This document shows, one piece after another, positions 57,214 to 64,000 of a stretch of 64,000 nt of DNA. The number at the start of each line of letters is the position of its first letter. The first letter of the stretch is position 1. This DNA is from Streptomyces sp. NBC_00557 (GTDB taxonomy: Bacteria > Actinomycetota > Actinomycetes > Streptomycetales > Streptomycetaceae): contig NZ_CP107796.1 of NCBI RefSeq assembly GCF_036345995.1, positions 1,550,001-1,614,000 on the forward strand. The letters run 5' to 3'. A model generated the notes under the pieces. That model worked only from the letters and a program-made list of their open reading frames with translations, ran no database searches and was not told where the DNA came from. The position numbers and the translations under genes are program-made.

Positions 57214-57219
57214 TACGTT
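57214..57219 (+). promoter_or_regulatory. -10 element TACGTT of a leaderless promoter
   Basis: TACGTT is followed six bases later by the ATG of the TetR gene at 57226. Only CGGGGC stands between, so translation from a leaderless transcript is likely. Confidence 0.4.
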
Positions 57220-57225
57220 CGGGGC

Positions 57226-58035
57226 ATGTCCCAGCCCGCCAAGTCCTCACGTACACCAGCTACGCCCGACGCGCCGGAAAGTGCCGCAGGCAGTCGCGCC
57301 GCCGCCCAGCGGCTCAAGATGCGCCGAGAACTGGCGGCGGCAGCGATGGAGCTCTTCGCGACCAAGGGGTACGAGGCGACCACCGTCGACGAGATCGCGG
57401 CCGCGGCCGGCGTCGCCCGCCGTACCTTCTTCCGTCACTTCCGTTCCAAGGAAGAGGCGATCTTCCCGGACCACGACGACACGCTGATCCGCGTCGAGGC
57501 GGTCCTGAACGCCGCTCCCGCGCACGAGCATCCGCTCGACGCGGTGTGCCGCGGCATCAAGGAAGTCATGAAGATGTACGCGGCCGCCCCGGAGGTCTCG
57601 GTCGCCCGCTACAAGCTCACCCGCGAGGTGCCCACCCTGCGGGAGGCCGAGATCGCGTCGGTGGCCCGCTACGAGCGTCTGTTCACCCGCTACCTCCTCG
57701 GCCACTTCGACGAGCGCGCGCACGCCGACGACGCCAACGACGACCCGCTGCTGGCCGAGGTGGCCGCCTCCGCGGTCGTCACCGCCCACAACCACGTGCT
57801 GCGGCGCTGGCTGCGCGCGGGCGGCCAGGGGGACGTCGAGGCACAGCTGGACCACGCCTTCGCCATCGTGCGCAAGACGTTCGGCAACGGGATCGGCGCG
57901 GGACGCGGCACGGCGCCGCGTCCGGCCGCCTCCACGGCGTCCGCGCAGGGCGAGGTGCTGGTGACGGTCGCCCGCACCGACGCCCCGCTGCACGAGGTCA
58001 TGCGCACCATCGAGCAGGCGCTCAAGGAGCGCTGA
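57226..58035 (+). CDS. TetR-family transcriptional regulator
   Basis: 269 residues. DNA-binding domain about residues 28-80: RRELAAAAMELFATKGYEAT, VDEIAAAAGVARRTFFRHFRSKE. C-terminal ligand-binding domain is unrelated at sequence level. An Ala/Pro tail follows residue 225. It lies between the hydroxybutyryl-CoA dehydrogenase and ccr and is the natural candidate to control both. An upstream ATG at 57208 is possible, but the -10 element suggests start at 57226. A strong terminator follows. Confidence 0.9.
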   Translation: MSQPAKSSRTPATPDAPESAAGSRAAAQRLKMRRELAAAAMELFATKGYEATTVDEIAAAAGVARRTFFRHFRSKEEAIFPDHDDTLIRVEAVLNAAPAHEHPLDAVCRGIKEVMKMYAAAPEVSVARYKLTREVPTLREAEIASVARYERLFTRYLLGHFDERAHADDANDDPLLAEVAASAVVTAHNHVLRRWLRAGGQGDVEAQLDHAFAIVRKTFGNGIGAGRGTAPRPAASTASAQGEVLVTVARTDAPLHEVMRTIEQALKER

Positions 58036-58055
58036 CCCCGCTCGCCCCCTGTGAC

Positions 58056-58083
58056 AACGGCCACCCCACGGGTGGCCGTTTTT
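58056..58083 (+). terminator. Intrinsic terminator after the TetR gene
   Basis: AACGGCCACCC and GGGTGGCCGTT form a perfect 11-bp stem with a CAC loop, ending in a run of T, 20 bases after the stop. It isolates the ccr promoter from upstream transcription. Confidence 0.88.
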
Positions 58084-58177
58084 GCATGTCAGCGCCCCTT
58101 TTCGCCCACCCTTCGAGGCCCGTTCGATCGATCATCGCTCATCTGTCAAGTAAAGATTTCATCTGAGAGCAATATCT

Positions 58178-58190
58178 GGCACTCAGTGCC
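58178..58190. promoter_or_regulatory. Palindrome GGCACT-C-AGTGCC touching the ccr -35 element
   Basis: A perfect 6+1+6 inverted repeat ending one base before the -35 hexamer. Placed where an activator or a repressor dimer would contact RNA polymerase. Confidence 0.55.
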
Positions 58191-58219
58191 TTGCCGACTG
58201 ACACGCGGTGTCATACGTT
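58191..58219 (+). promoter_or_regulatory. ccr promoter with internal operator-like palindrome
   Basis: TTGCCG (58191-58196) and TACGTT (58214-58219) are separated by 17 bases, as in vegetative sigma (HrdB) promoters. The spacer contains TGACAC-GCG-GTGTCA (58199-58213), arms perfectly complementary. A regulator bound there would exclude RNA polymerase. Confidence 0.6.
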
Positions 58220-58462
58220 GAAGGGGTCCGGGCGGCCGGCGAGCAGAGACCGATCGCTCGCCGGCTGTCCCCAAAGGCCCCATGGCCCGAGCGCCCGGAC
58301 GCCTGCGTCACAGGCAACCCTCCCGCGCCACAAAGCGCTGCCGAAGCACCACCGAGCCGAACCGACGGCACACCCGCGAAAACCCTCAGCAGCACTCACC
58401 GCAGCACCGACGATCCCTCAAAGCGCCCCTCCCTCAGGGCGCTCACCGCCGGAGGCAACACC

Positions 58463-59806
58463 GTGACCGTGAAGGACATCCTGGACGCGATCCAGTCGCA
58501 GGACGCCACGTCCGCCGACTTCGCCGCCCTGCCGATCCCCGAGTCGTACCGCGCGATCACCGTGCACAAGGACGAGACGGAGATGTTCGCGGGCCTGGAG
58601 ACCCGCGACAAGGACCCGCGCAAGTCGATCCACCTCGACGAGGTCCCCGTGCCCGAGCTGGGCCCGGGCGAGGCCCTGGTGGCCGTCATGGCCTCCTCGG
58701 TGAACTACAACTCGGTGTGGACATCGATCTTCGAGCCGGTGCCGACCTTCGCCTTCCTGGAGCGTTACGGCAAGCTCTCGCCGCTGACCGCGCGGCACGA
58801 CCTGCCGTACCACATCATCGGCTCCGACCTGGCCGGCGTCGTCCTGCGCACCGGCCCGGGCGTCAACGCCTGGAAGCCCGGCGACGAGGTCGTCGCCCAC
58901 TGCCTCAGCGTGGAACTCGAGTCCCCCGACGGCCACGACGACACGATGCTCGACCCCGAGCAGCGCATCTGGGGCTTCGAGACCAACTTCGGCGGCCTGG
59001 CGGAGATCGCGCTGGTCAAGACGAACCAGCTGATGCCGAAGCCGAACCACCTCACCTGGGAGGAGGCGGCGGCCCCGGGCCTGGTGAACTCCACCGCCTA
59101 CCGGCAGCTGGTCTCCCGCAACGGCGCCGCCATGAAGCAGGGCGACAACGTCCTGATCTGGGGCGCGAGCGGTGGCCTGGGCTCGTACGCCACGCAGTTC
59201 GCGCTCGCGGGCGGCGCCAACCCGATCTGTGTCGTCTCCTCGCCCCAGAAGGCGGAGATCTGCCGCTCGATGGGCGCCGAGGCGATCATCGACCGCAACG
59301 CCGAGGGCTACAAGTTCTGGAAGGACGAGCACACCCAGGACCCGAAGGAGTGGAAGCGCTTCGGCAAGCGCATCCGCGAGCTGACCGGCGGCGAGGACAT
59401 CGACATCGTCTTCGAGCACCCCGGCCGCGAGACCTTCGGCGCCTCGGTCTACGTGACCCGCAAGGGCGGCACCATCACCACCTGCGCCTCCACCTCGGGC
59501 TACATGCACGAGTACGACAACCGCTACCTGTGGATGTCGCTGAAGCGGATCATCGGCTCCCACTTCGCCAACTACCGCGAGGCGTACGAGGCCAACCGCC
59601 TGATCGCCAAGGGCAAGATCCATCCGACCCTGTCGAAGACGTACTCCCTGGAGGACACCGGCCAGGCGGCGTACGACGTCCACCGCAACCTGCACCAGGG
59701 CAAGGTCGGCGTGCTGTGCCTCGCCCCCGAGGAGGGCCTGGGCGTGCGCGACCACGAGATGCGAGCCAAGCACATCGACGCCATCAACCGCTTCCGCAAC
59801 GTCTGA
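58463..59806 (+). CDS. ccr: Crotonyl-CoA carboxylase/reductase
   Basis: 447 residues, normal for Ccr. MDR superfamily with a cofactor loop WGASGGLGSYATQFALAGG (about 235) for NADPH, the insert WKDEHTQDPKEWKRFGKRIRELTG, and FEHPGRETFGASVYVTRKGG typical of Ccr. It reductively carboxylates crotonyl-CoA to (2S)-ethylmalonyl-CoA, the defining step of the ethylmalonyl-CoA pathway and a source of ethylmalonyl extender units. GTG follows GGAGGCAACACC. First gene of the run ccr-meaA-mcl-mch-mcd. Confidence 0.97.
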   Translation: MTVKDILDAIQSQDATSADFAALPIPESYRAITVHKDETEMFAGLETRDKDPRKSIHLDEVPVPELGPGEALVAVMASSVNYNSVWTSIFEPVPTFAFLERYGKLSPLTARHDLPYHIIGSDLAGVVLRTGPGVNAWKPGDEVVAHCLSVELESPDGHDDTMLDPEQRIWGFETNFGGLAEIALVKTNQLMPKPNHLTWEEAAAPGLVNSTAYRQLVSRNGAAMKQGDNVLIWGASGGLGSYATQFALAGGANPICVVSSPQKAEICRSMGAEAIIDRNAEGYKFWKDEHTQDPKEWKRFGKRIRELTGGEDIDIVFEHPGRETFGASVYVTRKGGTITTCASTSGYMHEYDNRYLWMSLKRIIGSHFANYREAYEANRLIAKGKIHPTLSKTYSLEDTGQAAYDVHRNLHQGKVGVLCLAPEEGLGVRDHEMRAKHIDAINRFRNV

Positions 59807-59815
59807 GAGCCGCAG

Positions 59816-61864
59816 ATGACAGAGCGTCAGCCTTCGGGCAGCCGGAGGGAAAAGGACCGTCCGTGGCTCATGCGGACCTACGCCGGTCACTCGACGGCGG
59901 AGGCGTCCAACGAGCTGTACCGGCGCAACCTGGCCAAGGGGCAGACCGGTCTGTCGGTGGCGTTCGACCTGCCGACGCAGACCGGTTACGACCCCGACCA
60001 CATCCTCGCCCGCGGCGAGGTCGGCCGGGTGGGCGTGCCCGTCGCCCATCTGGGCGACATGCGCCGGCTGTTCCAGGACATCCCCCTGGAGCAGATGAAC
60101 ACCTCGATGACGATCAACGCCACCGCCATGTGGCTGCTGGCGCTCTACCAGGTCGTCGCCGAGGAGCAGGGCGCGGACATCACCAAGCTCCAGGGCACGA
60201 CCCAGAACGACATCGTCAAGGAGTACCTGTCCCGGGGCACCCATGTGTTCCCGCCGGGGCCGAGCCTCCGCCTGACGACGGACATGATCGCGTACACGGT
60301 CTCCCACATCCCGAAGTGGAACCCGATCAACATCTGCAGCTACCACCTGCAGGAGGCCGGGGCCACGCCGGTGCAGGAGATCGCGTACGCGATGTCCACC
60401 GCGATCGCCGTCCTCGACGCCGTGCGCGACTCCGGCCAGGTGCCGCAGGAGCGCATGGGCGACGTGGTCGCCCGCATCTCCTTCTTCGTGAACGCGGGCG
60501 TCCGCTTCATCGAGGAGATGTGCAAGATGCGGGCGTTCGGCCGCATCTGGGACAAGATCACGCGTGAGCGGTACGGCATCGAGAACCCCAAGCAGCGCCG
60601 CTTCCGCTACGGCGTCCAGGTCAACTCGCTCGGCCTGACCGAGGCGCAGCCGGAGAACAACGTCCAGCGGATCGTGCTGGAGATGCTGGCCGTGACGCTG
60701 TCCAAGGACGCACGCGCGCGTGCCGTGCAGCTGCCGGCCTGGAACGAGGCCCTCGGCCTGCCCCGCCCCTGGGACCAGCAGTGGAGCCTGCGCATCCAGC
60801 AGGTGCTCGCCTACGAGAGCGACCTGCTGGAGTACGACGACATCTTCGAGGGCTCGAAGGTGATCGAGGCGAAGGTGGAGCAGCTGGTCGCGGACGCCCT
60901 CGCGGAGATCGAGCACATCCAGGACATGGGCGGCGCGATGGCCGCCGTGGAGTCCGGCTACCTGAAGTCGCAGCTGGTCGCCTCGCACGCCGAGCGCCGG
61001 GCCCGGATCGAGTCCGGCGAGGAGAAGATCGTCGGCGTCAACATCTTCGAGGGCACCGAGCCGAACCCGCTCACGGCCGACCTGGACACCGCGATCCAGA
61101 CGGTCGACCCTGCGGTCGAGGCCCGGGTCGTGGAGTCCCTGCAGCGCTGGCGGGACACCCGCTACCAGCCGCCGTTCAACCACCCGCGCCCCTGCAAGGC
61201 GCTGGAGCGGCTGAAGGAGGCCGCCAAGGGCACCGAGAACCTGATGGAGGCCACCCTGGAGTGCGCCCGCGCCGGGGTCACGACCGGCGAGTGGGCGGCG
61301 GCCCTGCGCGAGGTCTTCGGCGAGTACCGGGCACCCACCGGGGTGTCCTCCGCGCCGGTGGCCGTCGCCGCCGAGCCGGGCTCCGCGCTCGCCGACGTGC
61401 GGGCCAGGGTGGACGCCACCGCCCGTGAGCTGGGCGTCGGCAAGCTGCGCTTCCTGGTCGGCAAGCCGGGCCTGGACGGGCACTCCAACGGCGCCGAGCA
61501 GATCGCCGTACGCGCGCGGGACGCCGGCTTCGAGGTGGTCTACCAGGGCATCCGGCTGACGCCCGAGCAGATCGTGGACGCCGCCCTCGCCGAGGACGTG
61601 CACGCGGTCGGCCTGTCGATCCTGTCCGGATCGCACGCCCAGCTGGTCCCGGACGTACTCCAGCGGCTGCGTGTGGCCGGTGCCACAGATATACCGGTGA
61701 TCGCCGGTGGCATCATCCCGAATGGTGACGCCGAGCAGCTCAAGGAAGCCGGAGTGGCCGCCGTCTTCACCCCGAAGGACTTCGACATCACCGGGATCAT
61801 CGGCCGCATCGTCGACGAGATCCGGAAAGCGAACAAGCTCGACCCTCTGGAGGTCCCCGCATGA
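59816..61864 (+). CDS. meaA: Coenzyme-B12-dependent ethylmalonyl-CoA mutase (MeaA)
   Basis: 682 residues. N-terminal mutase barrel starts RPWLMRTYAGHSTAEASNELY, with FDLPTQTGYDPDH and the long ISFFVNAGVRFIEEMCKMRAF. The C-terminal B12 domain has DGHSNGAEQI (D-x-H-x-x-G) and GLSILSGSHAQLVPDVLQRL, giving base-off/His-on binding. It converts ethylmalonyl-CoA to methylsuccinyl-CoA. It follows ccr by 9 bases, and its stop overlaps the mcl start. Ethylmalonyl- versus methylmalonyl-CoA specificity rests on gene context. Confidence 0.93.
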   Translation: MTERQPSGSRREKDRPWLMRTYAGHSTAEASNELYRRNLAKGQTGLSVAFDLPTQTGYDPDHILARGEVGRVGVPVAHLGDMRRLFQDIPLEQMNTSMTINATAMWLLALYQVVAEEQGADITKLQGTTQNDIVKEYLSRGTHVFPPGPSLRLTTDMIAYTVSHIPKWNPINICSYHLQEAGATPVQEIAYAMSTAIAVLDAVRDSGQVPQERMGDVVARISFFVNAGVRFIEEMCKMRAFGRIWDKITRERYGIENPKQRRFRYGVQVNSLGLTEAQPENNVQRIVLEMLAVTLSKDARARAVQLPAWNEALGLPRPWDQQWSLRIQQVLAYESDLLEYDDIFEGSKVIEAKVEQLVADALAEIEHIQDMGGAMAAVESGYLKSQLVASHAERRARIESGEEKIVGVNIFEGTEPNPLTADLDTAIQTVDPAVEARVVESLQRWRDTRYQPPFNHPRPCKALERLKEAAKGTENLMEATLECARAGVTTGEWAAALREVFGEYRAPTGVSSAPVAVAAEPGSALADVRARVDATARELGVGKLRFLVGKPGLDGHSNGAEQIAVRARDAGFEVVYQGIRLTPEQIVDAALAEDVHAVGLSILSGSHAQLVPDVLQRLRVAGATDIPVIAGGIIPNGDAEQLKEAGVAAVFTPKDFDITGIIGRIVDEIRKANKLDPLEVPA

Positions 61865-62823
61865 CGACCGTCAACCGCCTTCGCCCGCGGCGCTCCTGCC
61901 TGGCCGTTCCGGGCAGCAACCCGCGCTTCCTGGAGAAGGCGCAGGGCCTCCCGGCGGACCAGGTCTTCCTCGACCTGGAGGACGCCTGTGCGCCGCTCGC
62001 CAAGCCCGAGGCGCGGCACACCATCGTCAAGTTCCTCAACGAGGGCGACTGGACGGGCAAGACGCGGGTGGTGCGCGTCAACGACTGGACGACCGAGTGG
62101 ACGTACCGCGACGTCGTGACGGTCGTCGAGGGCGCCGGCCAGAACCTCGACTGCATCATGCTGCCGAAGGTGCAGAACGCCCAGCAGGTCGTCGCCCTGG
62201 ACCTGCTGCTCACCCAGATCGAGAAGACCATGGGCTTCGAGGTCGGCCGGATCGGCATCGAGGCGCAGATCGAGAACGCGCAGGGCCTGAACAACGTCAA
62301 CGAGATCGCGCAGGCCTCGCCGCGCATCGAGACGATCATCTTCGGCCCGGCCGACTTCATGGCGTCCATCAACATGAAGTCCCTCGTCGTGGGCGAGCAG
62401 CCGCCCGGCTACCCGGCGGACGCCTACCACTACATCCTGATGAAGATCCTGATGGCCGCCCGCGCCAACGACCTCCAGGCGATCGACGGCCCCTACCTGC
62501 AGATCCGCAACGTCGACGGCTTCCGCGAGGTGGCCGGCCGCGCCGCCGCCCTCGGCTTCGACGGCAAGTGGGTGCTGCACCCCGGCCAGGTGGACGCCGC
62601 CAACGAGGTCTTCTCGCCCTCCCAGGAGGACTACGACCACGCCGAGCTGATCCTGGACGCGTACGAGCACTACACGTCCGAGGCGGGCGGCAAGAAGGGC
62701 TCCGCGATGCTCGGCGACGAGATGATCGACGAGGCCAGCCGGAAGATGGCGCTGGTCATCGCGGGCAAGGGACGCGCCGCCGGCATGCAGCGCACCAGCA
62801 AGTTCGAGATCCCGGAGGGCTGA
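61861..62823 (+). CDS. mcl: Beta-methylmalyl-CoA / malyl-CoA lyase (HpcH/HpaI family)
   Basis: 320 residues. RSCLAVPGSNPRFLEKAQGL, VFLDLEDACAP (Mg site), VNDWTTEWTYRDVVTVVEG, IGIEAQIENAQGLNNVNEIA and GPADFMASINMKS mark the CitE/malyl-CoA lyase family. It should cleave beta-methylmalyl-CoA to glyoxylate and propionyl-CoA. The ATG overlaps the meaA stop (ATGA). Position in the cluster equals that of the S. coelicolor gene. Confidence 0.92.
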   Translation: MTTVNRLRPRRSCLAVPGSNPRFLEKAQGLPADQVFLDLEDACAPLAKPEARHTIVKFLNEGDWTGKTRVVRVNDWTTEWTYRDVVTVVEGAGQNLDCIMLPKVQNAQQVVALDLLLTQIEKTMGFEVGRIGIEAQIENAQGLNNVNEIAQASPRIETIIFGPADFMASINMKSLVVGEQPPGYPADAYHYILMKILMAARANDLQAIDGPYLQIRNVDGFREVAGRAAALGFDGKWVLHPGQVDAANEVFSPSQEDYDHAELILDAYEHYTSEAGGKKGSAMLGDEMIDEASRKMALVIAGKGRAAGMQRTSKFEIPEG

Positions 62824-62828
62824 GCGCG

Positions 62829-63341
62829 ATGCAGTTCGGACGGACCTACGAGGAGTTCGAGGTCGGGGCGACGTACAAGCACTGGCCGGGCAAGACGGTC
62901 ACGGAGTACGACGACCACCTGTTCTGTCTCCTCACCATGAACCACCACCCGCTCCACATGGACGTCAACTATGCGGAGAAGACGACGGACTTCGGCAAGA
63001 ACGTCGTCGTCGGGAACTACGTCTACTCCCTCCTGCTGGGCATGAGCGTGCCGGACATCTCCGGCAAGGCGATCGCCAACCTGGAGATCGAGTCGCTCAA
63101 GCACGTGGCGCCGACCTTCCACGGCGACACGATCTACGGCGAGACGACCGTCCTCGACAAGTGGCCGTCGAAGTCGAAGAACGACCGCGGCATCGTCTAC
63201 GTCGAGACCAAGGGCTACAAGCAGGACGGCACCCTGGTGTGCGTCTTCCGCCGCAAGGTGATGGTGCCCACCGAGACGTACATCAAGGAGCGCGGCGGCG
63301 AGCAGCCGGGCCGCCCGGAACTCAAGCAGCAGGAGAAGTAG
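62829..63341 (+). CDS. mch: Mesaconyl-CoA hydratase (MaoC family)
   Basis: 170 residues, single hot-dog domain with the MaoC hydratase sequence NHHPLHMDVNYAEKT (catalytic Asp/His region) and FGKNVVVGNYVYSLLLGMSV. It hydrates mesaconyl-C1-CoA to beta-methylmalyl-CoA. The family member from proteobacteria is about twice as long; the short form is usual in actinobacteria. Starts 5 bases after mcl. Confidence 0.9.
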   Translation: MQFGRTYEEFEVGATYKHWPGKTVTEYDDHLFCLLTMNHHPLHMDVNYAEKTTDFGKNVVVGNYVYSLLLGMSVPDISGKAIANLEIESLKHVAPTFHGDTIYGETTVLDKWPSKSKNDRGIVYVETKGYKQDGTLVCVFRRKVMVPTETYIKERGGEQPGRPELKQQEK

Positions 63342-63344
63342 GCC

Positions 63345-64000
63345 ATGGCCCGTCTCGCCCAGACCGCCGGTCTGACCGACGTCCAGCAGGAGATCCTCTC
63401 CACCGTCCGGGACTTTGTCGACAAAGAGATCATTCCTGTCGCGACCGAGCTGGAGCACCGCGACGAGTACCCGCAAGCGATCGTGGACGGCCTGAAGGAA
63501 CTCGGCCTGTTCGGTCTGATGATCCCCGAGGAGTACGGCGGGCTGGGCGAGTCGCTGCTCACCTACGCGCTGTGCGTGGAGGAGATCGCCCGCGGCTGGA
63601 TGTCGGTGTCCGGGATCATCAACACCCACTTCATCGTCGCGTACATGCTCAAGCAGCACGGCACGCAGGAGCAGAAGGACTACTTCCTGCCGAAGATGGC
63701 CGCCGGCGACATCCGGGGCGCCTTCTCCATGTCCGAGCCGGGCCTGGGCTCCGACGTGTCGGCGATCACCTCCAAGGCGGTCAGGGACGGTGACGAGTAC
63801 GTCCTGAACGGCCAGAAGATGTGGCTGACGAACGGCGGCACCTCCTCCCTGGTGGCCGTTCTCGTCCGCAGTGACGAGGGTCACCCCGAGGGCACGGCCC
63901 CGCACAAGTCCATGACGACCTTCCTGGTCGAGAAGGAGCCGGGCTTCGGCGAGGTCCGCCCGGGCCTGACCATCCCCGGCAAGATCGAGAAAATGGGCTA
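63345..64000 (+). CDS. mcd: Acyl-CoA dehydrogenase, probable methylsuccinyl-CoA dehydrogenase, C-terminally cut
   Basis: The first 218 residues are present; the gene runs out of the window. N-terminal helical domain (LTDVQQEILSTVRDFVDKEI), then FAD-domain strands FSMSEPGLGSDVSAITSKAV and YVLNGQKMWLTNGG, typical of the acyl-CoA dehydrogenase family. AGGAGAAG precedes the ATG by eight bases, and mch ends three bases earlier. Its place after mch identifies it as Mcd, which oxidises (2S)-methylsuccinyl-CoA to mesaconyl-CoA; an ordinary acyl-CoA dehydrogenase cannot be excluded from this part. Confidence 0.88.
   Translation, partial: MARLAQTAGLTDVQQEILSTVRDFVDKEIIPVATELEHRDEYPQAIVDGLKELGLFGLMIPEEYGGLGESLLTYALCVEEIARGWMSVSGIINTHFIVAYMLKQHGTQEQKDYFLPKMAAGDIRGAFSMSEPGLGSDVSAITSKAVRDGDEYVLNGQKMWLTNGGTSSLVAVLVRSDEGHPEGTAPHKSMTTFLVEKEPGFGEVRPGLTIPGKIEKMG

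Larger units (their letters stand above)
58084..58462 (+). other. ccr upstream region and leader
   Basis: Part of the 427-bp gap 58036-58462 between the TetR gene and ccr. The region 58110-58225 is the most AT-rich part nearby and contains the promoter and two palindromes described separately. The leader from the predicted start near 58226 to the GTG at 58463 is about 235 bases, long enough for RNA control, but I see no known riboswitch pattern. Confidence 0.5.

Noticed and set aside
58220..58462. Riboswitch in the ccr leader
   Set aside because: The leader is long, but I find no B12-box or other known conserved element, and no clear terminator/anti-terminator pair.
58418..61636. 1072-codon minus-strand frame opposite ccr and meaA
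   Set aside because: Antisense open frames of this size are expected in GC-rich genes; ccr and meaA are unmistakable.

Overview
The DNA is very GC-rich, with strong third-position G/C bias, many GTG starts, purine-rich GGAGG-type ribosome sites and long antisense open frames. It carries a gas-vesicle cluster of the Streptomyces type (gvpOAFGYZJLSK), an ethylmalonyl-CoA pathway cluster (ccr, meaA, mcl, mch, mcd), F420-dependent and Rv2578c-like genes, and XRE/DUF5753 regulators. Together these indicate a Streptomyces chromosome, or a very close relative. I see no rRNA, tRNA, CRISPR array, insertion sequence or prophage.

Left part (1-24.9 kb). A truncated methyltransferase and a pterin dehydratase are followed by an accessory-looking run: an MmyB-type regulator, a DUF5753 regulator with a DUF574 methyltransferase, then a beta-helix protein translationally coupled to a small protein. 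Those last two share a gapless 24-residue motif at the junction, which is the most novel-looking item in the window. Next come OsmC, a holin/alkaline-phosphatase fusion with an expanded tandem repeat, a degenerate recombinase-like protein, two metallo-beta-lactamase-fold proteins, a DedA protein, an aminotransferase-fold protein without its PLP lysine, and a repeat-rich surface protein. A stress-type operon follows (TPP enzyme, DUF2795, membrane protein, DJ-1/PfpI), then an aRF1-like protein, an ABC-F ATPase, a histidine phosphatase, a PAP2/diacylglycerol-kinase fusion, a methyltransferase and a 56-residue hydrophobic peptide.

Middle part (24.9-44.9 kb). A ten-gene gas-vesicle operon has 4-bp overlaps at seven of its nine junctions. 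A stand-alone LigD-type polymerase gene and a transketolase gene, themselves coupled, lie directly upstream on the same strand. Then come a type II NADH dehydrogenase divergent from an F420 oxidoreductase, with three direct repeats at exact 20-bp intervals between them, a VOC protein, a DUF5107/TPR protein, and a run of peptidase genes (M55 D-aminopeptidase, M20, S9, LD-carboxypeptidase, acetyltransferase) that looks like cell-wall peptide recycling.

Right part (45-64 kb). Genes here encode a SpoIIE phosphatase fused to an anti-sigma-type kinase domain, a DHA2 transporter with three carboxypeptidase-regulatory-like domains, an SRPBCC protein, an Rv2578c-like radical SAM protein with an SOS box touching its -10 element, a secreted tripeptidyl-aminopeptidase-like hydrolase, an acetyltransferase and a HEAT-repeat protein. 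The window ends in the ethylmalonyl-CoA cluster: a duplicated 3-hydroxybutyryl-CoA dehydrogenase, a TetR regulator, ccr behind a promoter containing two palindromes, meaA, mcl, mch and the start of mcd. These genes convert acetyl-CoA-derived crotonyl-CoA through ethylmalonyl-CoA to glyoxylate and propionyl-CoA, and can also supply extender units for polyketides.
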